64,000 bases of DNA from JADYZU01 sp964540965 (GCA_964540965.1 CAZIOT010000008.1:1-64000), one strand, 5' to 3'. Shown: positions 40,914 to 50,493, counted from the first letter of the stretch. Notes: generated by a model not told the origin, from the letters alone. Numbers and translations: made by a program.

Positions 40914-41399
40914 ATGCCTTACCGCTGGACCGAACCCGACGCCTCCCTTGCGCGGCTGACGCTGTGGCCCAACCGCAGCCTGTCGCCGCGCGGCTTTGTC
41001 GCCTTCTTCGGCGTGACCGCCGTCCTGACCGCCGTGCCGATGCTGGCGGTGCTCGGGTCGCCCGCGGTCTGGGCGGTGCTGCCCTTTGCCGGTGTCAGCT
41101 TCTGGGGCCTGTGGCTGGCGGTGGGCCGCAACAACCGCGATGCGCAAGCCCTGTCCGAGGAGCTGGTGCTGACCGCCGACAGGATTGCGATCACACGGCT
41201 GTCGCCGCAGGGCCGGCAGGAGTGGCAGGCCAACCCGCATTGGGTGCGGCTGACGCTGCACGCGCAAGGCGGGCCGGTGCCGGATTACCTGACGCTCAAG
41301 GGATCGGGGCGCGAGGTCGAACTCGGCGCCTTTCTGTCGGAGGGCGAACGGCGCGCGCTTCATGCCGAATTGACCGACAGGCTGGCGCGATTGCGCTGA
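40914..41399 (+). CDS. DUF2244 integral membrane protein
   Basis: A 161-residue protein with two predicted membrane segments (GFVAFFGVTAVLTAVPMLAV and AVWAVLPFAGVSFWGLWLAV) followed by a cytoplasmic beta domain (ELVLTADRIAITRLSPQGRQ, NPHWVRLTLHAQG). The GRNNRDAQALSEELVLT stretch is typical of DUF2244, a family often found near cytochrome oxidase genes in alphaproteobacteria and of unknown function. It lies after ctaD but behind its terminator. Confidence 0.8.
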   Translation: MPYRWTEPDASLARLTLWPNRSLSPRGFVAFFGVTAVLTAVPMLAVLGSPAVWAVLPFAGVSFWGLWLAVGRNNRDAQALSEELVLTADRIAITRLSPQGRQEWQANPHWVRLTLHAQGGPVPDYLTLKGSGREVELGAFLSEGERRALHAELTDRLARLR

Positions 41400-41499
41400 C
41401 CCGCGGGGGGCGGCTTCGAGATTTCATTAACGTTTCCGGAAGTTTGCGCCCGGAAAATCTTTCCCGAGGAGAAGACCCCCTCCGCAGACCGCGCACCCC

Positions 41500-41542
41500 G
41501 TAGGGTGGGCAACCGCCCACCGCCCACCGGTGGCCGCCCTAC
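41500..41542. repeat. Palindromic repeat, GTAGGGTGGGC type
   Basis: GTAGGGTGGGC with GCCCACCGCCCACC and GGTGGCCGCCCTAC forms nested inverted repeats at the convergent ends of the DUF2244 and YqeY-like genes. The same family recurs at 48,046-48,104. Confidence 0.6.
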
Positions 41543-41997
41543 CCCAGCCGTGCCTTGATCGCCGCCCCGACGCTGCCGAAATCCATCTGCCCGGTGTAGC
41601 GCGCCTTGAGCGCCGCCATAACCCGGCCCATGTCGCGGATCGACGCCGCCTCGGTCTCGGCAATCGCCTCGGCAATCGCGGCCTCGACCTCGGCCGCATC
41701 CAGTTGCCGCGGCAGGAATTCCTCGATCACGAGGATTTCGGCGCGTTCCTTGTCGGCCAGGTCGATCCGCCCGCCTTCCTCATAGGCGCGGGCCGATTCC
41801 TGCCGCTGCTTGACCATCTTGCCAAGGAGCGCCACCACCGCCTCGTCGGCGACCGGCCCGTCCTCGCCATCGCCGCGGGCGGCAATGTCGCGATCCTTGA
41901 TCGCCGCGTTCATCAGCCGCAGGGTCGAGGTGCGGTCGGCCTCGCGCGCTTTCATCGCCTCTTTCAGGCTCTGGTTGATCCGCTCGCGCAGGGTCAT
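41539..41997 (-). CDS. YqeY-like protein (GatB/YqeY domain)
   Basis: A 152-residue helical protein starting at the ATG at 41,997 (MTLRERINQSLKEAMKAREA). STLRLMNAAIKDRDIAARG, MVKQRQESARAYEEGGRIDL and IEEFLPRQLDAAEVEAAIAE are typical of YqeY, which resembles the tail of the GatB amidotransferase subunit that binds tRNA. The family is widespread, but its role is not settled. It is divergent from carA, which starts 138 bases away. Confidence 0.88.
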   Translation of the reverse strand: MTLRERINQSLKEAMKAREADRTSTLRLMNAAIKDRDIAARGDGEDGPVADEAVVALLGKMVKQRQESARAYEEGGRIDLADKERAEILVIEEFLPRQLDAAEVEAAIAEAIAETEAASIRDMGRVMAALKARYTGQMDFGSVGAAIKARLG

Positions 41998-42135
41998 GGA
42001 ATCCGTCCGTCCGGTTGACACGAAGCCGGACCATACCCCCGCCGCACCCGCCTGACAACGGTTGCGGCGGTGCCCTTGACCCTTGCCGTCCCCGGGCCTA
42101 GTTACCCGCGACAGCCCCCAGACCGCGAGTCCGCA

Positions 42136-43296
42136 ATGCCCGACCTTGCCCCGGCGAAACCGACCGCCTGCCTTGCGCTGGCCGATGGCACCCTGTTCTA
42201 CGGCAAGGGCTTTGGCGCCACCGGGCAGACCACGGCGGAACTGTGTTTCAACACCTCGATCACCGGCTATCAGGAGATCATGACCGATCCCTCCTACGCC
42301 GGGCAGGTCGTCACCTTCACCTTCCCCCATATCGGCAACACCGGCACCACCGCCGAGGATGACGAGACCGCCGATCCCGTCGCCGCCGGCATGGTGGTGA
42401 AATGGGATCCGACCGAACCGTCCAGCTGGCGTGCCACCGGCGACCTGACCGGCTGGCTGGCCAAGAAGGGGCGCATCGGCATCGGCGGCATCGACACGCG
42501 GCGCCTGACCCGCGCCATCCGCCAGCAGGGCGCGCCGCATGTGGCGCTGGCCCATGACCCCGCGGGGAAGTTCGACATCGAGGCGCTGGTCAAGGCCGCC
42601 CGCGGCTTTCCGGGCCTTGTCGGGCTGGATCTGGCCAAGGAAGTGACCTGCGCGCAAAGCTATCGCTGGGATGAGACCCGCTGGGTCTGGCCAGAGGGCT
42701 ATGGCCGGCAGGACAGCCCGCGCAACCGCGTCGTCGCCATCGACTATGGCGCGAAACGCAACATCCTGCGCTGCCTCGCCTCGACCGGCGCCGATGTCAC
42801 CGTCCTGCCGGCGACCGCGACCGCCGAGGAGGTGCTGGCCCTGAACCCCGATGGCGTGTTCCTGTCGAACGGCCCCGGCGACCCGGCCGCGACCGGCGCC
42901 TATGCCGTACCGATGATCCGCGGCGTGCTGGACAGGTCCGATCTGCCGCTGTTCGGCATCTGCCTCGGCCACCAGATGCTGGCGCTCGCCCTGGGCGCGC
43001 GGACGGTCAAGATGAACCACGGCCACCACGGCGCCAACCATCCGGTCAAGGATCTTGAATCCGGCAAGGTCGAGATCACCTCGATGAACCACGGCTTTAC
43101 CGTCGACAGCCAGACCCTGCCCGAGGGCGTGATCGAAACCCATGTCAGCCTGTTCGACGGTTCGAACTGCGGCATCCGCATGGCCGACCGCCCGGTGTTT
43201 TCCGTGCAATACCACCCCGAGGCCAGCCCCGGTCCGCAGGACAGCTACTATCTGTTCGAACGCTTCGCCGCGGCGATGGATTCCCGTAAGGGTTGA
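42136..43296 (+). CDS. carA: Carbamoyl-phosphate synthase small subunit
   Basis: A 386-residue glutaminase subunit that supplies ammonia to CarB for carbamoyl phosphate, used in arginine and pyrimidine synthesis. The start is the ATG at 42,136 (MPDLAPAKPTACLALADGTL). The N-terminal domain has FNTSITGYQEIMTDPSYAGQ. The class I amidotransferase domain has the nucleophile cysteine in FGICLGHQML and the His-Glu pair in QYHPEASPGP. carB is not adjacent, a common split in this group. Confidence 0.95.
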   Translation: MPDLAPAKPTACLALADGTLFYGKGFGATGQTTAELCFNTSITGYQEIMTDPSYAGQVVTFTFPHIGNTGTTAEDDETADPVAAGMVVKWDPTEPSSWRATGDLTGWLAKKGRIGIGGIDTRRLTRAIRQQGAPHVALAHDPAGKFDIEALVKAARGFPGLVGLDLAKEVTCAQSYRWDETRWVWPEGYGRQDSPRNRVVAIDYGAKRNILRCLASTGADVTVLPATATAEEVLALNPDGVFLSNGPGDPAATGAYAVPMIRGVLDRSDLPLFGICLGHQMLALALGARTVKMNHGHHGANHPVKDLESGKVEITSMNHGFTVDSQTLPEGVIETHVSLFDGSNCGIRMADRPVFSVQYHPEASPGPQDSYYLFERFAAAMDSRKG

Positions 43297-43379
43297 TCGC
43301 AGAATTCCACTTGCGCCTTAACCGTTAGTTAACCTTTGGCGGGCCAGACTGGCCGCAGGGGGACAGCAACGGGACGGCA

Positions 43380-45116
43380 ATGGCACCTGTCAGGGCATGG
43401 CAGAGCGGAAATGTCGTGGCCCTGCCGACAGCAGCGCGGCAGGCCAGGGGCCGGCCCGCCTTTGTCATCGACCCGCTGGCCGATCCGCCCGATACCGCCC
43501 TGATCGCGCTGGTCGGCGCCGGCGCCTGCCTGCGCGCGGGCGTCCTGCCGTGGCGGCGCGCCGGCGATGCGGTGCTGGTTCTTGCCCCCGATGCCGACGC
43601 GCTTGCCACCCATGCCGCGCTTCTGGCGCCGCTCGGCCGGCTGCGCTTCTGCCCGCTTGACTCCGCGACGCTGCGGGCCGGCCTGCTGCGCGCTGCCGGC
43701 CCCCTTCTGGTGGCCGAGGCCGAGACCCGCGTGGCCGAAGCCGAATCATGCCGCGGCATGGCCCGCCATCGGGGCCGGTTGCCGCTCGCCGTCCTTGCCG
43801 TCGTCGCGCTGGTGCTGACCGCCGCGCCGCTGGTCGCCGCGACGCTGGCGCTGGTCTGGGCGGCGCTGACGCTGGTCGCCTCGACCGGGCTGCGGCTGGC
43901 CGCGACCCTTGCCAGCCGGGTGCGCCATACCCCGGTGGCCGGGCCGGACGATCCGGTGCCGGTGCAACTGCCGGTCGTCACCCTGATGCTGCCCCTGCTC
44001 CACGAAACCGAAATCGCGGCAACCCTCCTCGAACGGCTGGGCCGCCTCGACTATCCGCCCGACCGGCTGGACCTGTGCCTGATTCTCGAGGCCGAGGATG
44101 ACCTGACCCGCGCCGCACTGGCCCGCACCCGCCTGCCCGCCCATGCCCAGGTGATCGAGGTACCGGTCGGCACGATCCGCACCAAGCCACGGGCACTGAA
44201 CTATGCGCTGAATTTCGCCCGCGGCACCATCATCGGCATCTACGATGCCGAGGACCGGCCGGCCCCCGACCAGCTCCTGCGCGTGGTCCGGCAATTTGCC
44301 CGTTCTGACGGGCGCACCGCCTGTCTGCAGGGGGCCCTCGACTACTACAATCACCGCTCGAACTGGCTCGCCCGCTGTTTCACGCTGGAATATGCCGGCT
44401 GGTTCCGGGTGATCCTGCCCGGCCTTGCCCGGCTTGGCCTGGTCGTGCCCCTTGGCGGCACCACGCTGTTCCTGCGCCGCCATGTGATCGAGGAGGTGGG
44501 CGGCTGGGACGCCCATAACGTGACCGAGGATGCCGATCTGGGCGTGCGTCTGGCCCGGCGCGGCTATCGCACCGAACTGATCGACACCATGACCGAGGAA
44601 GAGGCCAACGCCCGCCCCTGGCCCTGGGTCAAGCAGCGCACCCGCTGGCTCAAGGGCTATGCGATGACCTGGGCCGTGCACAGCCGCAACCCGCGGCGGC
44701 TGATGGCAGATCTGGGGCCGTGGCGGGTGCTGGGCCTTCAGATCCTGCTGTTCGGCACGCTGAGCCAGTTCCTGCTGGCGCCGCTGCTGTGGTCGTTCTG
44801 GCTGTTGCCGCTGGGGCTGCCGCATCCTCTGGCGGCACTGATGCCGCATTGGGCGCTGGTGACGCTCTGCATCCTGTTCCTCGCGGCCGAGGCCGTGAAC
44901 TGGCTGGTCGCGGGCCTGGGCGCGCACCGCGCCGGCAAGGGCAGGCTGGCCATCGCCATTCCCTTGATGCAGCTCTACTTTCCCATGGCGACCCTAGCGG
45001 CCTGGCGCGCCATGTGGCAGGCCCTGCGCGAGCCGTTCCATTGGGAAAAAACCCAGCACGGAGTTTTTGCCGAAGGCGCCGTGGCCCCGCCGCCAGAGGC
45101 GCAGGGGCCACCGTAG
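43380..45116 (+). CDS. Membrane glycosyltransferase, family 2
   Basis: A 578-residue protein. An N-terminal part of about 130 residues lacks recognised features. Two membrane segments (about 135-170) precede a GT-A domain with LILEAEDDLTRAALARTRLP, the DxD-type IYDAEDRPAPDQ, EDADLGVRLARRGYRTELID and the KQRTRWLKGYAMTW motif (Q-x-x-R-W), as in processive beta-glycan synthases. Three or four membrane segments end the protein (LGLQILLFGTLSQFLLAPLL onward). The N-terminal region resembles the extra domain of XagB-like enzymes. It probably makes or exports a surface polysaccharide; the product is unknown and no partner genes lie beside it. Confidence 0.82.
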   Translation: MAPVRAWQSGNVVALPTAARQARGRPAFVIDPLADPPDTALIALVGAGACLRAGVLPWRRAGDAVLVLAPDADALATHAALLAPLGRLRFCPLDSATLRAGLLRAAGPLLVAEAETRVAEAESCRGMARHRGRLPLAVLAVVALVLTAAPLVAATLALVWAALTLVASTGLRLAATLASRVRHTPVAGPDDPVPVQLPVVTLMLPLLHETEIAATLLERLGRLDYPPDRLDLCLILEAEDDLTRAALARTRLPAHAQVIEVPVGTIRTKPRALNYALNFARGTIIGIYDAEDRPAPDQLLRVVRQFARSDGRTACLQGALDYYNHRSNWLARCFTLEYAGWFRVILPGLARLGLVVPLGGTTLFLRRHVIEEVGGWDAHNVTEDADLGVRLARRGYRTELIDTMTEEEANARPWPWVKQRTRWLKGYAMTWAVHSRNPRRLMADLGPWRVLGLQILLFGTLSQFLLAPLLWSFWLLPLGLPHPLAALMPHWALVTLCILFLAAEAVNWLVAGLGAHRAGKGRLAIAIPLMQLYFPMATLAAWRAMWQALREPFHWEKTQHGVFAEGAVAPPPEAQGPP

Positions 45117-45392
45117 GGCATGTCCGGACTGGTCGCCGGCTGATGGGGGCGGCTGTGAGGATGAATCAGCGTCGGGCCAACCCGATGGGCCATCGCAGCC
45201 GCCCCGCCCGACCGCCAAGGGCAATCAGGGCCAAAGGACGGGGGCCGCATCCAAAGCCGGGCATCTGCAGCCGCGCCATGGCCGATTCGAGACGGAGACA
45301 GCGCGGGTTCGCTCCGCCACAGCCCTGGCCCGTCGCGGGGCTCCGGCACCCTTCCGTCGGCCGCGGACTGCCCCGAAGACCCGCCCGCCCCC

Positions 45393-46058
45393 CTACTCTG
45401 CCGCCTGCGCCCCCTGTGCGTCATGCCGCAACCGGGTGATGAAGGCCCGCGAGATGTGGTCGCGCAGCGCGGCATCGGCGGCCTCGCCATCGCCGGCCTC
45501 GATGGCGCGGACGATCGCCTCGTGTTCCTCCAGCGCGCCGACCGACCGCCCTTCGACGGCAAGCGAGGTCGAGGCCAGAAGCGCCATCGACCGGTGCACG
45601 AGGTCGAGTTGCTGGATCAGGAAGCGGTTGTGCGAGGCAAGGTGGATCTGCCGGTGAAACCGCCGGTTGGCCCGGCTCAGCGCCTGCGGATCGCCGATCA
45701 GCGCCCGGTCGCCTTCCAGCATGTCGCGCAGCACCCGCACCTCCTCGGGCGCGGCATGGCGGGCGGCCAGCCGGGCGGCCAGCCCCTCGAGCTCGCCGCG
45801 CACGGTATAAAGCTCGGCCAGTTGCGAATGGTCGAGCGAGGCGACGATCAGGCTCCGCCCGTCGCGCGTCAGCAGCGACTGGGTTTCCAGCTTTTGCAGC
45901 GCCTCGCGGATCGGGGTGCGCGACATGCCGAAACGGTCGGCAAGATCGCTTTCCACCAGCCGGTCGCCGGGGCGGTAGACATGGCTGTCGATCGCCTCGA
46001 GGATCAGCGCATAGGCATCCTTCTGGCCGGGCTTGAGATCGGGGCTGTCCTTGGTCAT
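45393..46058 (-). CDS. GntR-family transcriptional regulator (FCD subfamily)
   Basis: A 221-residue repressor-type protein starting at the ATG at 46,058 (MTKDSPDLKPGQKDAYALIL); an upstream TTG would add seven residues. The winged helix is at residues about 15-75 (YRPGDRLVESDLADRFGMSR, TPIREALQKLETQSLLTR). The FCD ligand domain follows, with YTVRGELEGLAARLAARHA, the metal-binding type histidines in NRRFHRQIHLASHN and EEHEAIVRAIEAGDGEAAD. The inducer and targets are unknown. It is divergent from the HAD phosphatase gene 81 bases away. Confidence 0.88.
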   Translation of the reverse strand: MTKDSPDLKPGQKDAYALILEAIDSHVYRPGDRLVESDLADRFGMSRTPIREALQKLETQSLLTRDGRSLIVASLDHSQLAELYTVRGELEGLAARLAARHAAPEEVRVLRDMLEGDRALIGDPQALSRANRRFHRQIHLASHNRFLIQQLDLVHRSMALLASTSLAVEGRSVGALEEHEAIVRAIEAGDGEAADAALRDHISRAFITRLRHDAQGAQAAE

Positions 46059-46139
46059 CGCCCGCAGGTTTGCCGGCAACTGCGGCGCAAATCAAGGCAC
46101 CCCATTGCCGCATCGTGCAGTCCGGGCTAGGCAGCGGCC

Positions 46140-46787
46140 ATGGTTGCCGCCTCGTTCCGCCACGTCCGCAGCTGGGTCTTCGACCTCGACAACACGCTTT
46201 ATCCGCCGCAGGCGCGGCTGTTTGCGCAGATCGAGGTGCGGATGACGGCCTGGGTCATGCGCCATCTTGGCCTGCCCGCGGCCGAGGCCGACCGCCTGCG
46301 CGACGATTACTGGCGCCGCTACGGCACCACTCTGGCCGGGCTGATGGCCGAACATGGCACCGACCCGCTGCCCTGGCTGGCCGAGGTGCATGACATCGAC
46401 TTTTCCGGTCTGGTGCCCGATCCGGGCCTTGCCGCCGCCATCGACCGGCTGCCGGGGCGCAAGGTGGTCTTCACCAACGGCGACGGCGCCTATGCCGCGC
46501 GCGTGCTGGCGGCCCGCGGCCTGAGCGGGGTTTTCGACAAGGTTTACGGCGTCGAACATGCCGGGTTCAGGCCAAAGCCGGAACAGGCCGCCTATGAGGC
46601 GGTCTTTGCGCTCGACGGGCTTGGCCCGGCCGAGGGCGCGATGTTCGAGGACGATCCGCGCAACCTTGCCGTGCCGCACCGCATGGGGATGCGCACGGTG
46701 CTGGTCGGGCCGGCGGCGGTGGCGGGCGACCATATCCACCACCATACCGACGACCTTGCCGGCTTTCTGGGCCGGCTGCACCCCTGA
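46140..46787 (+). CDS. HAD-family hydrolase, pyrimidine 5'-nucleotidase type
   Basis: A 215-residue hydrolase with the HAD motifs: FDLDNTLYPPQA (nucleophile and acid aspartates), FTNGDGAYA (motif II with asparagine, as in SDT1-type nucleotidases), the lysine in GFRPKPEQAAYE and EDDPRNLAVPHRMG (motif IV). The LYPPQARLFAQIEVRMTAWV cap is typical of the pyrimidine 5'-nucleotidase branch, which removes phosphate from UMP or CMP. The precise substrate is not certain. Confidence 0.87.
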   Translation: MVAASFRHVRSWVFDLDNTLYPPQARLFAQIEVRMTAWVMRHLGLPAAEADRLRDDYWRRYGTTLAGLMAEHGTDPLPWLAEVHDIDFSGLVPDPGLAAAIDRLPGRKVVFTNGDGAYAARVLAARGLSGVFDKVYGVEHAGFRPKPEQAAYEAVFALDGLGPAEGAMFEDDPRNLAVPHRMGMRTVLVGPAAVAGDHIHHHTDDLAGFLGRLHP

Positions 46788-46844
46788 CCATTCGCCGCAG
46801 GCCGCGCCCTTCCGGCCGGCGCGCGGCAGGCGTAGGATCGCGCC

Positions 46845-48041
46845 ATGACCGACCATGACATCCTGATCGCCGGTGGCGGCGTTGCCGGGCTGACGGCGGC
46901 GGCGGCCTTTGGCAGCGCGGGTTTCCGCGTGCTGATCGTCGATCCGACGCCGCCCGTCACCGATGCCGCCGCCCCCGGCGCCGACCTGCGCACCACCGCC
47001 TTCCTGCAACCGGCACGCGCGCTTCTTGACCGCGCCGGACTGTGGCAGCGGCTGGCGCCCCATGCCATGCCGCTGCACATCATGCGCATCGTCGACGCCG
47101 GCGGGGCCGAGCCGATTCCCCGCGTCACCCGCGATTTCGACGCCGGCGAGCTGGGCGACGATCCCTTTGGCTGGAACCTGACCAACACGCTGTTGCGGCA
47201 GGAAATTTCGGCCCGGCTGGCCGAATTGCCCGGCGTCGATTTCCGCCCGGGTGTCGGCTTTGCCGGCATGCTGGCGCGCGAGGAGGCGGCGCTGGTGCGG
47301 CTGACCGACGGCACGCAGGCGCGTGCCCGGCTGGTCCTTGGCGCCGATGGCCGCGATTCGGCAGTGCGGCAGGCCGCCGGGATTGGCGTCCGGACCCTGC
47401 GCTATGGCCAGAAGGCGGTGGTCTTTGCCGTCACCCACGATGCGCCGCACGGCAATATCTCGACCGAGGTGCATCGTTCCGGCGGCCCGTTCACGCTGGT
47501 GCCGCTGCCCGATCATGACGGCCTGCCCTGTTCGTCGGTGGTCTGGATGGACCGCGGGCCCGAGATCGGGCGGCTGATGGCGCTTGCCGACGATGCCTTT
47601 GCCGCGGCCGCGACCGAAAGGTCGGCATGGGTCTATGGCCCGCTTCGTCTGGTGCAGCGGCGGCAGGTCTGGCCGATCATCAGCCGCATCGCCGGGGCGA
47701 TGACGGCGCAGCGCGTGGCGCTGATGGCCGAGGCGGCGCATGTCGTGCCGCCGATCGGGGCGCAGGGGCTGAACATGTCGCTGGCCGACCTGACCTGCCT
47801 GCTTGACCTGGCCGTGGCCCGGCCCGAGGGGCTGGGCGATGCCGCGATGCTGGCCGCCTATGCCCGCCGCCGCCACCCCGAGGTGATGCTGCGGGTGCAG
47901 GGGATCGACCTGCTGAACCGCGCCTCGATTGCCGGGGCGCCGGTGCTGACGGGGTTGCGGTCCCTGGGCATCCGCGCCCTGCACGGGGCGCGGCCGGTGC
48001 GGCGCGGGCTGATGCACCTGGGGCTGGGGGCGGGGATGTGA
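46845..48041 (+). CDS. UbiH/UbiF-family FAD-dependent monooxygenase
   Basis: A 398-residue flavoprotein. The FAD dinucleotide motif is ILIAGGGVAGLTAAAAFGSA near the start, followed by DLRTTAFLQPARALLDRAGL, the second FAD contact VLGADGRDSAVRQAAGI and the GD-type motif region in LMAEAAHVVPPIGAQGLNMS. This group hydroxylates the aromatic ring during ubiquinone synthesis. Position specificity (UbiH, UbiI, UbiF or UbiL) cannot be read from the sequence alone. The third motif has AEAAH where GDAAH is common. Confidence 0.85.
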   Translation: MTDHDILIAGGGVAGLTAAAAFGSAGFRVLIVDPTPPVTDAAAPGADLRTTAFLQPARALLDRAGLWQRLAPHAMPLHIMRIVDAGGAEPIPRVTRDFDAGELGDDPFGWNLTNTLLRQEISARLAELPGVDFRPGVGFAGMLAREEAALVRLTDGTQARARLVLGADGRDSAVRQAAGIGVRTLRYGQKAVVFAVTHDAPHGNISTEVHRSGGPFTLVPLPDHDGLPCSSVVWMDRGPEIGRLMALADDAFAAAATERSAWVYGPLRLVQRRQVWPIISRIAGAMTAQRVALMAEAAHVVPPIGAQGLNMSLADLTCLLDLAVARPEGLGDAAMLAAYARRRHPEVMLRVQGIDLLNRASIAGAPVLTGLRSLGIRALHGARPVRRGLMHLGLGAGM

Positions 48042-48045
48042 CAGC

Positions 48046-48104
48046 GGTGGGCGGTTGCCCACCCTACGCCAGCCCCGGGTAGGGTGGGCCTTCGCCCACC
48101 GCCC
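48046..48104. repeat. Pair of palindromic GTAGGGTGGGC repeats
   Basis: GGTGGGCGGTTGCCCACC CTAC followed by GGGTAGGGTGGGCCTTCG CCCACCGCC gives two oppositely oriented units between the convergent monooxygenase and aminotransferase genes. The same words occur at 41,500-41,542. The structure could act as a bidirectional terminator. Confidence 0.65.
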
Positions 48105-48125
48105 CGCCCGCCGAAAAATCCCTTT

Positions 48126-49247
48126 TTACAACATCTTGTCCACCACCGCCCGCAGCCGTTCGACCGTCGCCGGCACATCGTAAAGCTTGTCCAGCCCGAA
48201 CAGGCCGATGCGGAAGGTGCGGAAATCGGCGCCTTCGTCCACCGCCAGCGGCACGCCGGCGGCGATTTGCATGCCTTCGGCGACGAATTTCCTGCCCGAC
48301 TGCACCTCGGGGTCGTCGGTATAGCTGACCACCACGCCCGGCGCCTCGAATCCGGCGGCGGCGACCGAGCGCAAGCCGCGTTCGGCGAACATCGCCCGCA
48401 CCGCGCGGCCCAGTTCCCATTGCGCCGCCTTGGCGCGGTCAAAGCCCCAGTCGCGGGTTTCGGCCAAGGCATCGCGGAACTGGCGCAGGGAATCGGTCGG
48501 CAGCGTGGCGTGGTAGGCGTGGCCGCCGCCCTCGTAGGCCGCCATGATCGACAGCCATTTCTTCAGGTCGAGGAAGAAGGAATTGGCCGTCGTCGCCTCG
48601 ACCCGTTCCTTGCCGCGGGCTGACAGCATCACCGCGCCGGCGGCGGGGGTCGAGGACCAGCCCTTTTGCGGCGCCGACACCAGCACATCGACGCCCAGCG
48701 CCGCCATGTCGACCCAGATGCAGCCCGAGGCGATGCAGTCGAGCACCATGACCGCGCCGACCTCGTGCGCGGCGGCGGCGATGGCGGCGATGTAGTCGTC
48801 GGGCAGGATGATCCCGGCCGAGGTTTCGACATGCGGCGCGAACACCGCATCGGGTTTCGCGGCGCGGATGGCGGCGCAGACCTCGTCCACCGGGGCCGGG
48901 GCGAAGGGCGCGCGCGGATCGTTGCCGGCGCGCCGGGCCTTGAGGACCGTGGTTTCGGCAGCAAAGCCGCCGGTTTCGAAAATCTGGCTCCAGCGATAGG
49001 AAAACCAGCCGTTGCGGACGATCAGCGCCCGCGCGCCGGTGCCGATCTGGCGGGCCACCGCCTCCATCGCCGCGGTGCCGCCGCCGGGGACGATGGCCAC
49101 CGCCTGCGCGCCATAGACCTCTTTCAGGCCTGCCGACAGGTCGCGCATGACCTGCTGGAATGCCTTGCTCATGTGGTTGAGCGAACGGTCGGTGAAGACG
49201 ACCGAAAATTCCTGCAATCCACCGGGATCGACTGCCGTTCTTTCCAT
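48126..49247 (-). CDS. Class V aminotransferase (alanine-glyoxylate/serine-pyruvate type)
   Basis: A 373-residue pyridoxal-phosphate enzyme starting at the ATG at 49,247 (MERTAVDPGGLQEFSVVFTD). Features are VPGGGTAAMEAVARQIGTGA, an aspartate for the cofactor ring in VMVLDCIASGCIWVDMAALG and the Schiff-base lysine in SAPQKGWSSTPAAG. The fold is that of AGXT/PucG-like enzymes. Substrates could be alanine or serine with glyoxylate or pyruvate. It ends the minus-strand side of a convergent pair. Confidence 0.82.
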   Translation of the reverse strand: MERTAVDPGGLQEFSVVFTDRSLNHMSKAFQQVMRDLSAGLKEVYGAQAVAIVPGGGTAAMEAVARQIGTGARALIVRNGWFSYRWSQIFETGGFAAETTVLKARRAGNDPRAPFAPAPVDEVCAAIRAAKPDAVFAPHVETSAGIILPDDYIAAIAAAAHEVGAVMVLDCIASGCIWVDMAALGVDVLVSAPQKGWSSTPAAGAVMLSARGKERVEATTANSFFLDLKKWLSIMAAYEGGGHAYHATLPTDSLRQFRDALAETRDWGFDRAKAAQWELGRAVRAMFAERGLRSVAAAGFEAPGVVVSYTDDPEVQSGRKFVAEGMQIAAGVPLAVDEGADFRTFRIGLFGLDKLYDVPATVERLRAVVDKML

Positions 49248-49335
49248 GCCGCTGCCCTTCCTTCCTGCGTGAACCCCGACGCTAGCGCGGGTCAGGCATT
49301 TCGAAAAGCCCGCCCAAAGCCTTTCAAGCCTCTGG

Positions 49336-49791
49336 TCACAAAGGCCCCGGCCGCCGTTCCTCGGACAGAAGAACATTGGCCTCCACATTCCCGACGCCGG
49401 GCAACGCCATGATCCGCCGCCGCAGCACCCGTTCGAAATCGGCGATGTCGCGGGCGGTGACGCGCAGGCGATAATCGAACAGGCCAAGGACGTGCTGCAC
49501 CACCTGCACCTCGGGGATTGCGGTCACCGCGCGTTCGAAATCCTGCAGCGACACCCGGCCCTTGGTGGCCAGTTTCACCCCAAGGAACACCGTGACGCCA
49601 AAACCCAGCTTGTCGCGGTCGACCTCGATGCGCTGTCCGGCGATCACGCCTTCGTCGTGAAGCCGGCGGATGCGGCGCCATGCCGCGGGTTGCGACAGAC
49701 CCAGCCGGCGCCCGATCTCGCCCGCCGACAGCCCGGCATCGGCGGTCAGTTCGCGCAGGATCGCGCGGTCGGTCACATCAAGCGCGATCAC
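49336..49791 (-). CDS. Lrp/AsnC-family transcriptional regulator (downstream copy)
   Basis: A 151-residue regulator with an N-terminal helix-turn-helix (DRAILRELTADAGLSAGEIG, RRLGLSQPAAWRRIRRLHDE) and a C-terminal RAM ligand domain (VQHVLGLFDYRLRVTARDIA, LPGVGNVEANVLLSEER). Its start overlaps the stop of a second Lrp gene by four bases. Such paired Lrp genes may form mixed assemblies that sense amino acids. The nearest metabolic gene is ilvC. Confidence 0.9.
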   Translation of the reverse strand: MIALDVTDRAILRELTADAGLSAGEIGRRLGLSQPAAWRRIRRLHDEGVIAGQRIEVDRDKLGFGVTVFLGVKLATKGRVSLQDFERAVTAIPEVQVVQHVLGLFDYRLRVTARDIADFERVLRRRIMALPGVGNVEANVLLSEERRPGPL

Positions 49792-50243
49792 AGCGGCAGT
49801 CCTTCGGCATCCTTGATCGTGGCGACGAGCATGAGCGCCTCGATATCGGCGATATGCGGCAGGGCCAGGATACGGCGGCGATAGACCTCGGCGTAATGGG
49901 CCATGTCGCGGGCGATGACGTTCAGGCGCACATCGACGCGGCCAAGAAAGGTCTCGATGGTAATGACCTCGGGCACGTCGCGGGCAGCGGCGATGAATTC
50001 GTCAAAGGCGCCCGCCTGGGTCTTGTCCAGCGTGAAGCGCAGCGACACCTCGACCTCGTAGCCCAGGCGCTTCCAGTCGATCACCGCCTGCCGGGCGCGG
50101 ATCACCCCGGATTCTTTCAGCCGTTCGATCCGGCGCCAGGCGGTCGCCGCGGTGACACCGGCCCGGTCGGCCAGTTCGGCCGTGGGCAGCGCAGGTTCAG
50201 CCAGCAGATGGCGCAGCAGCCGCCGGTCGGTATCGTCAAGCAT
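49788..50243 (-). CDS. Lrp/AsnC-family transcriptional regulator (upstream copy)
   Basis: A 151-residue regulator of the same length and plan as its neighbour: helix-turn-helix (DRRLLRHLLAEPALPTAELA, DRAGVTAATAWRRIERLKES) and a RAM domain (VITIETFLGRVDVRLNVIAR, LPHIADIEALMLVATIKD). It is divergent from ilvC across 250 bases, which makes ilvC a natural target. The two Lrp proteins are clearly different in sequence, so the duplication is old. Confidence 0.9.
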   Translation of the reverse strand: MLDDTDRRLLRHLLAEPALPTAELADRAGVTAATAWRRIERLKESGVIRARQAVIDWKRLGYEVEVSLRFTLDKTQAGAFDEFIAAARDVPEVITIETFLGRVDVRLNVIARDMAHYAEVYRRRILALPHIADIEALMLVATIKDAEGLPL

Positions 50244-50493
50244 GATCGTTGCACCCGTGGGTCATTCTGCGCATGTCCTTTTCACCCTCTGCCCCGTGCC
50301 TGTCGAACCGACCGCCTTCTGGCTGGCTGCGCCTTCGGCGGGCATCTGCGCAGTCATGAATGAAAAATGCGCGATCTTCCAGTCTCGCGCATGATCTTCT
50401 GACCATTTGTTGTCCAGCGGCAGAATTTGCAGCGATCCGCGCGCCCGCCGCTTTATGGTGCCGGCCACAAAGGCACTGAAAGGATAGCCCATT

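Noticed and set aside
45117..45392. Open frames between the glycosyltransferase and the GntR gene
   Set aside because: No ribosome binding site and translations rich in Arg, Pro and Gly. I see no gene.
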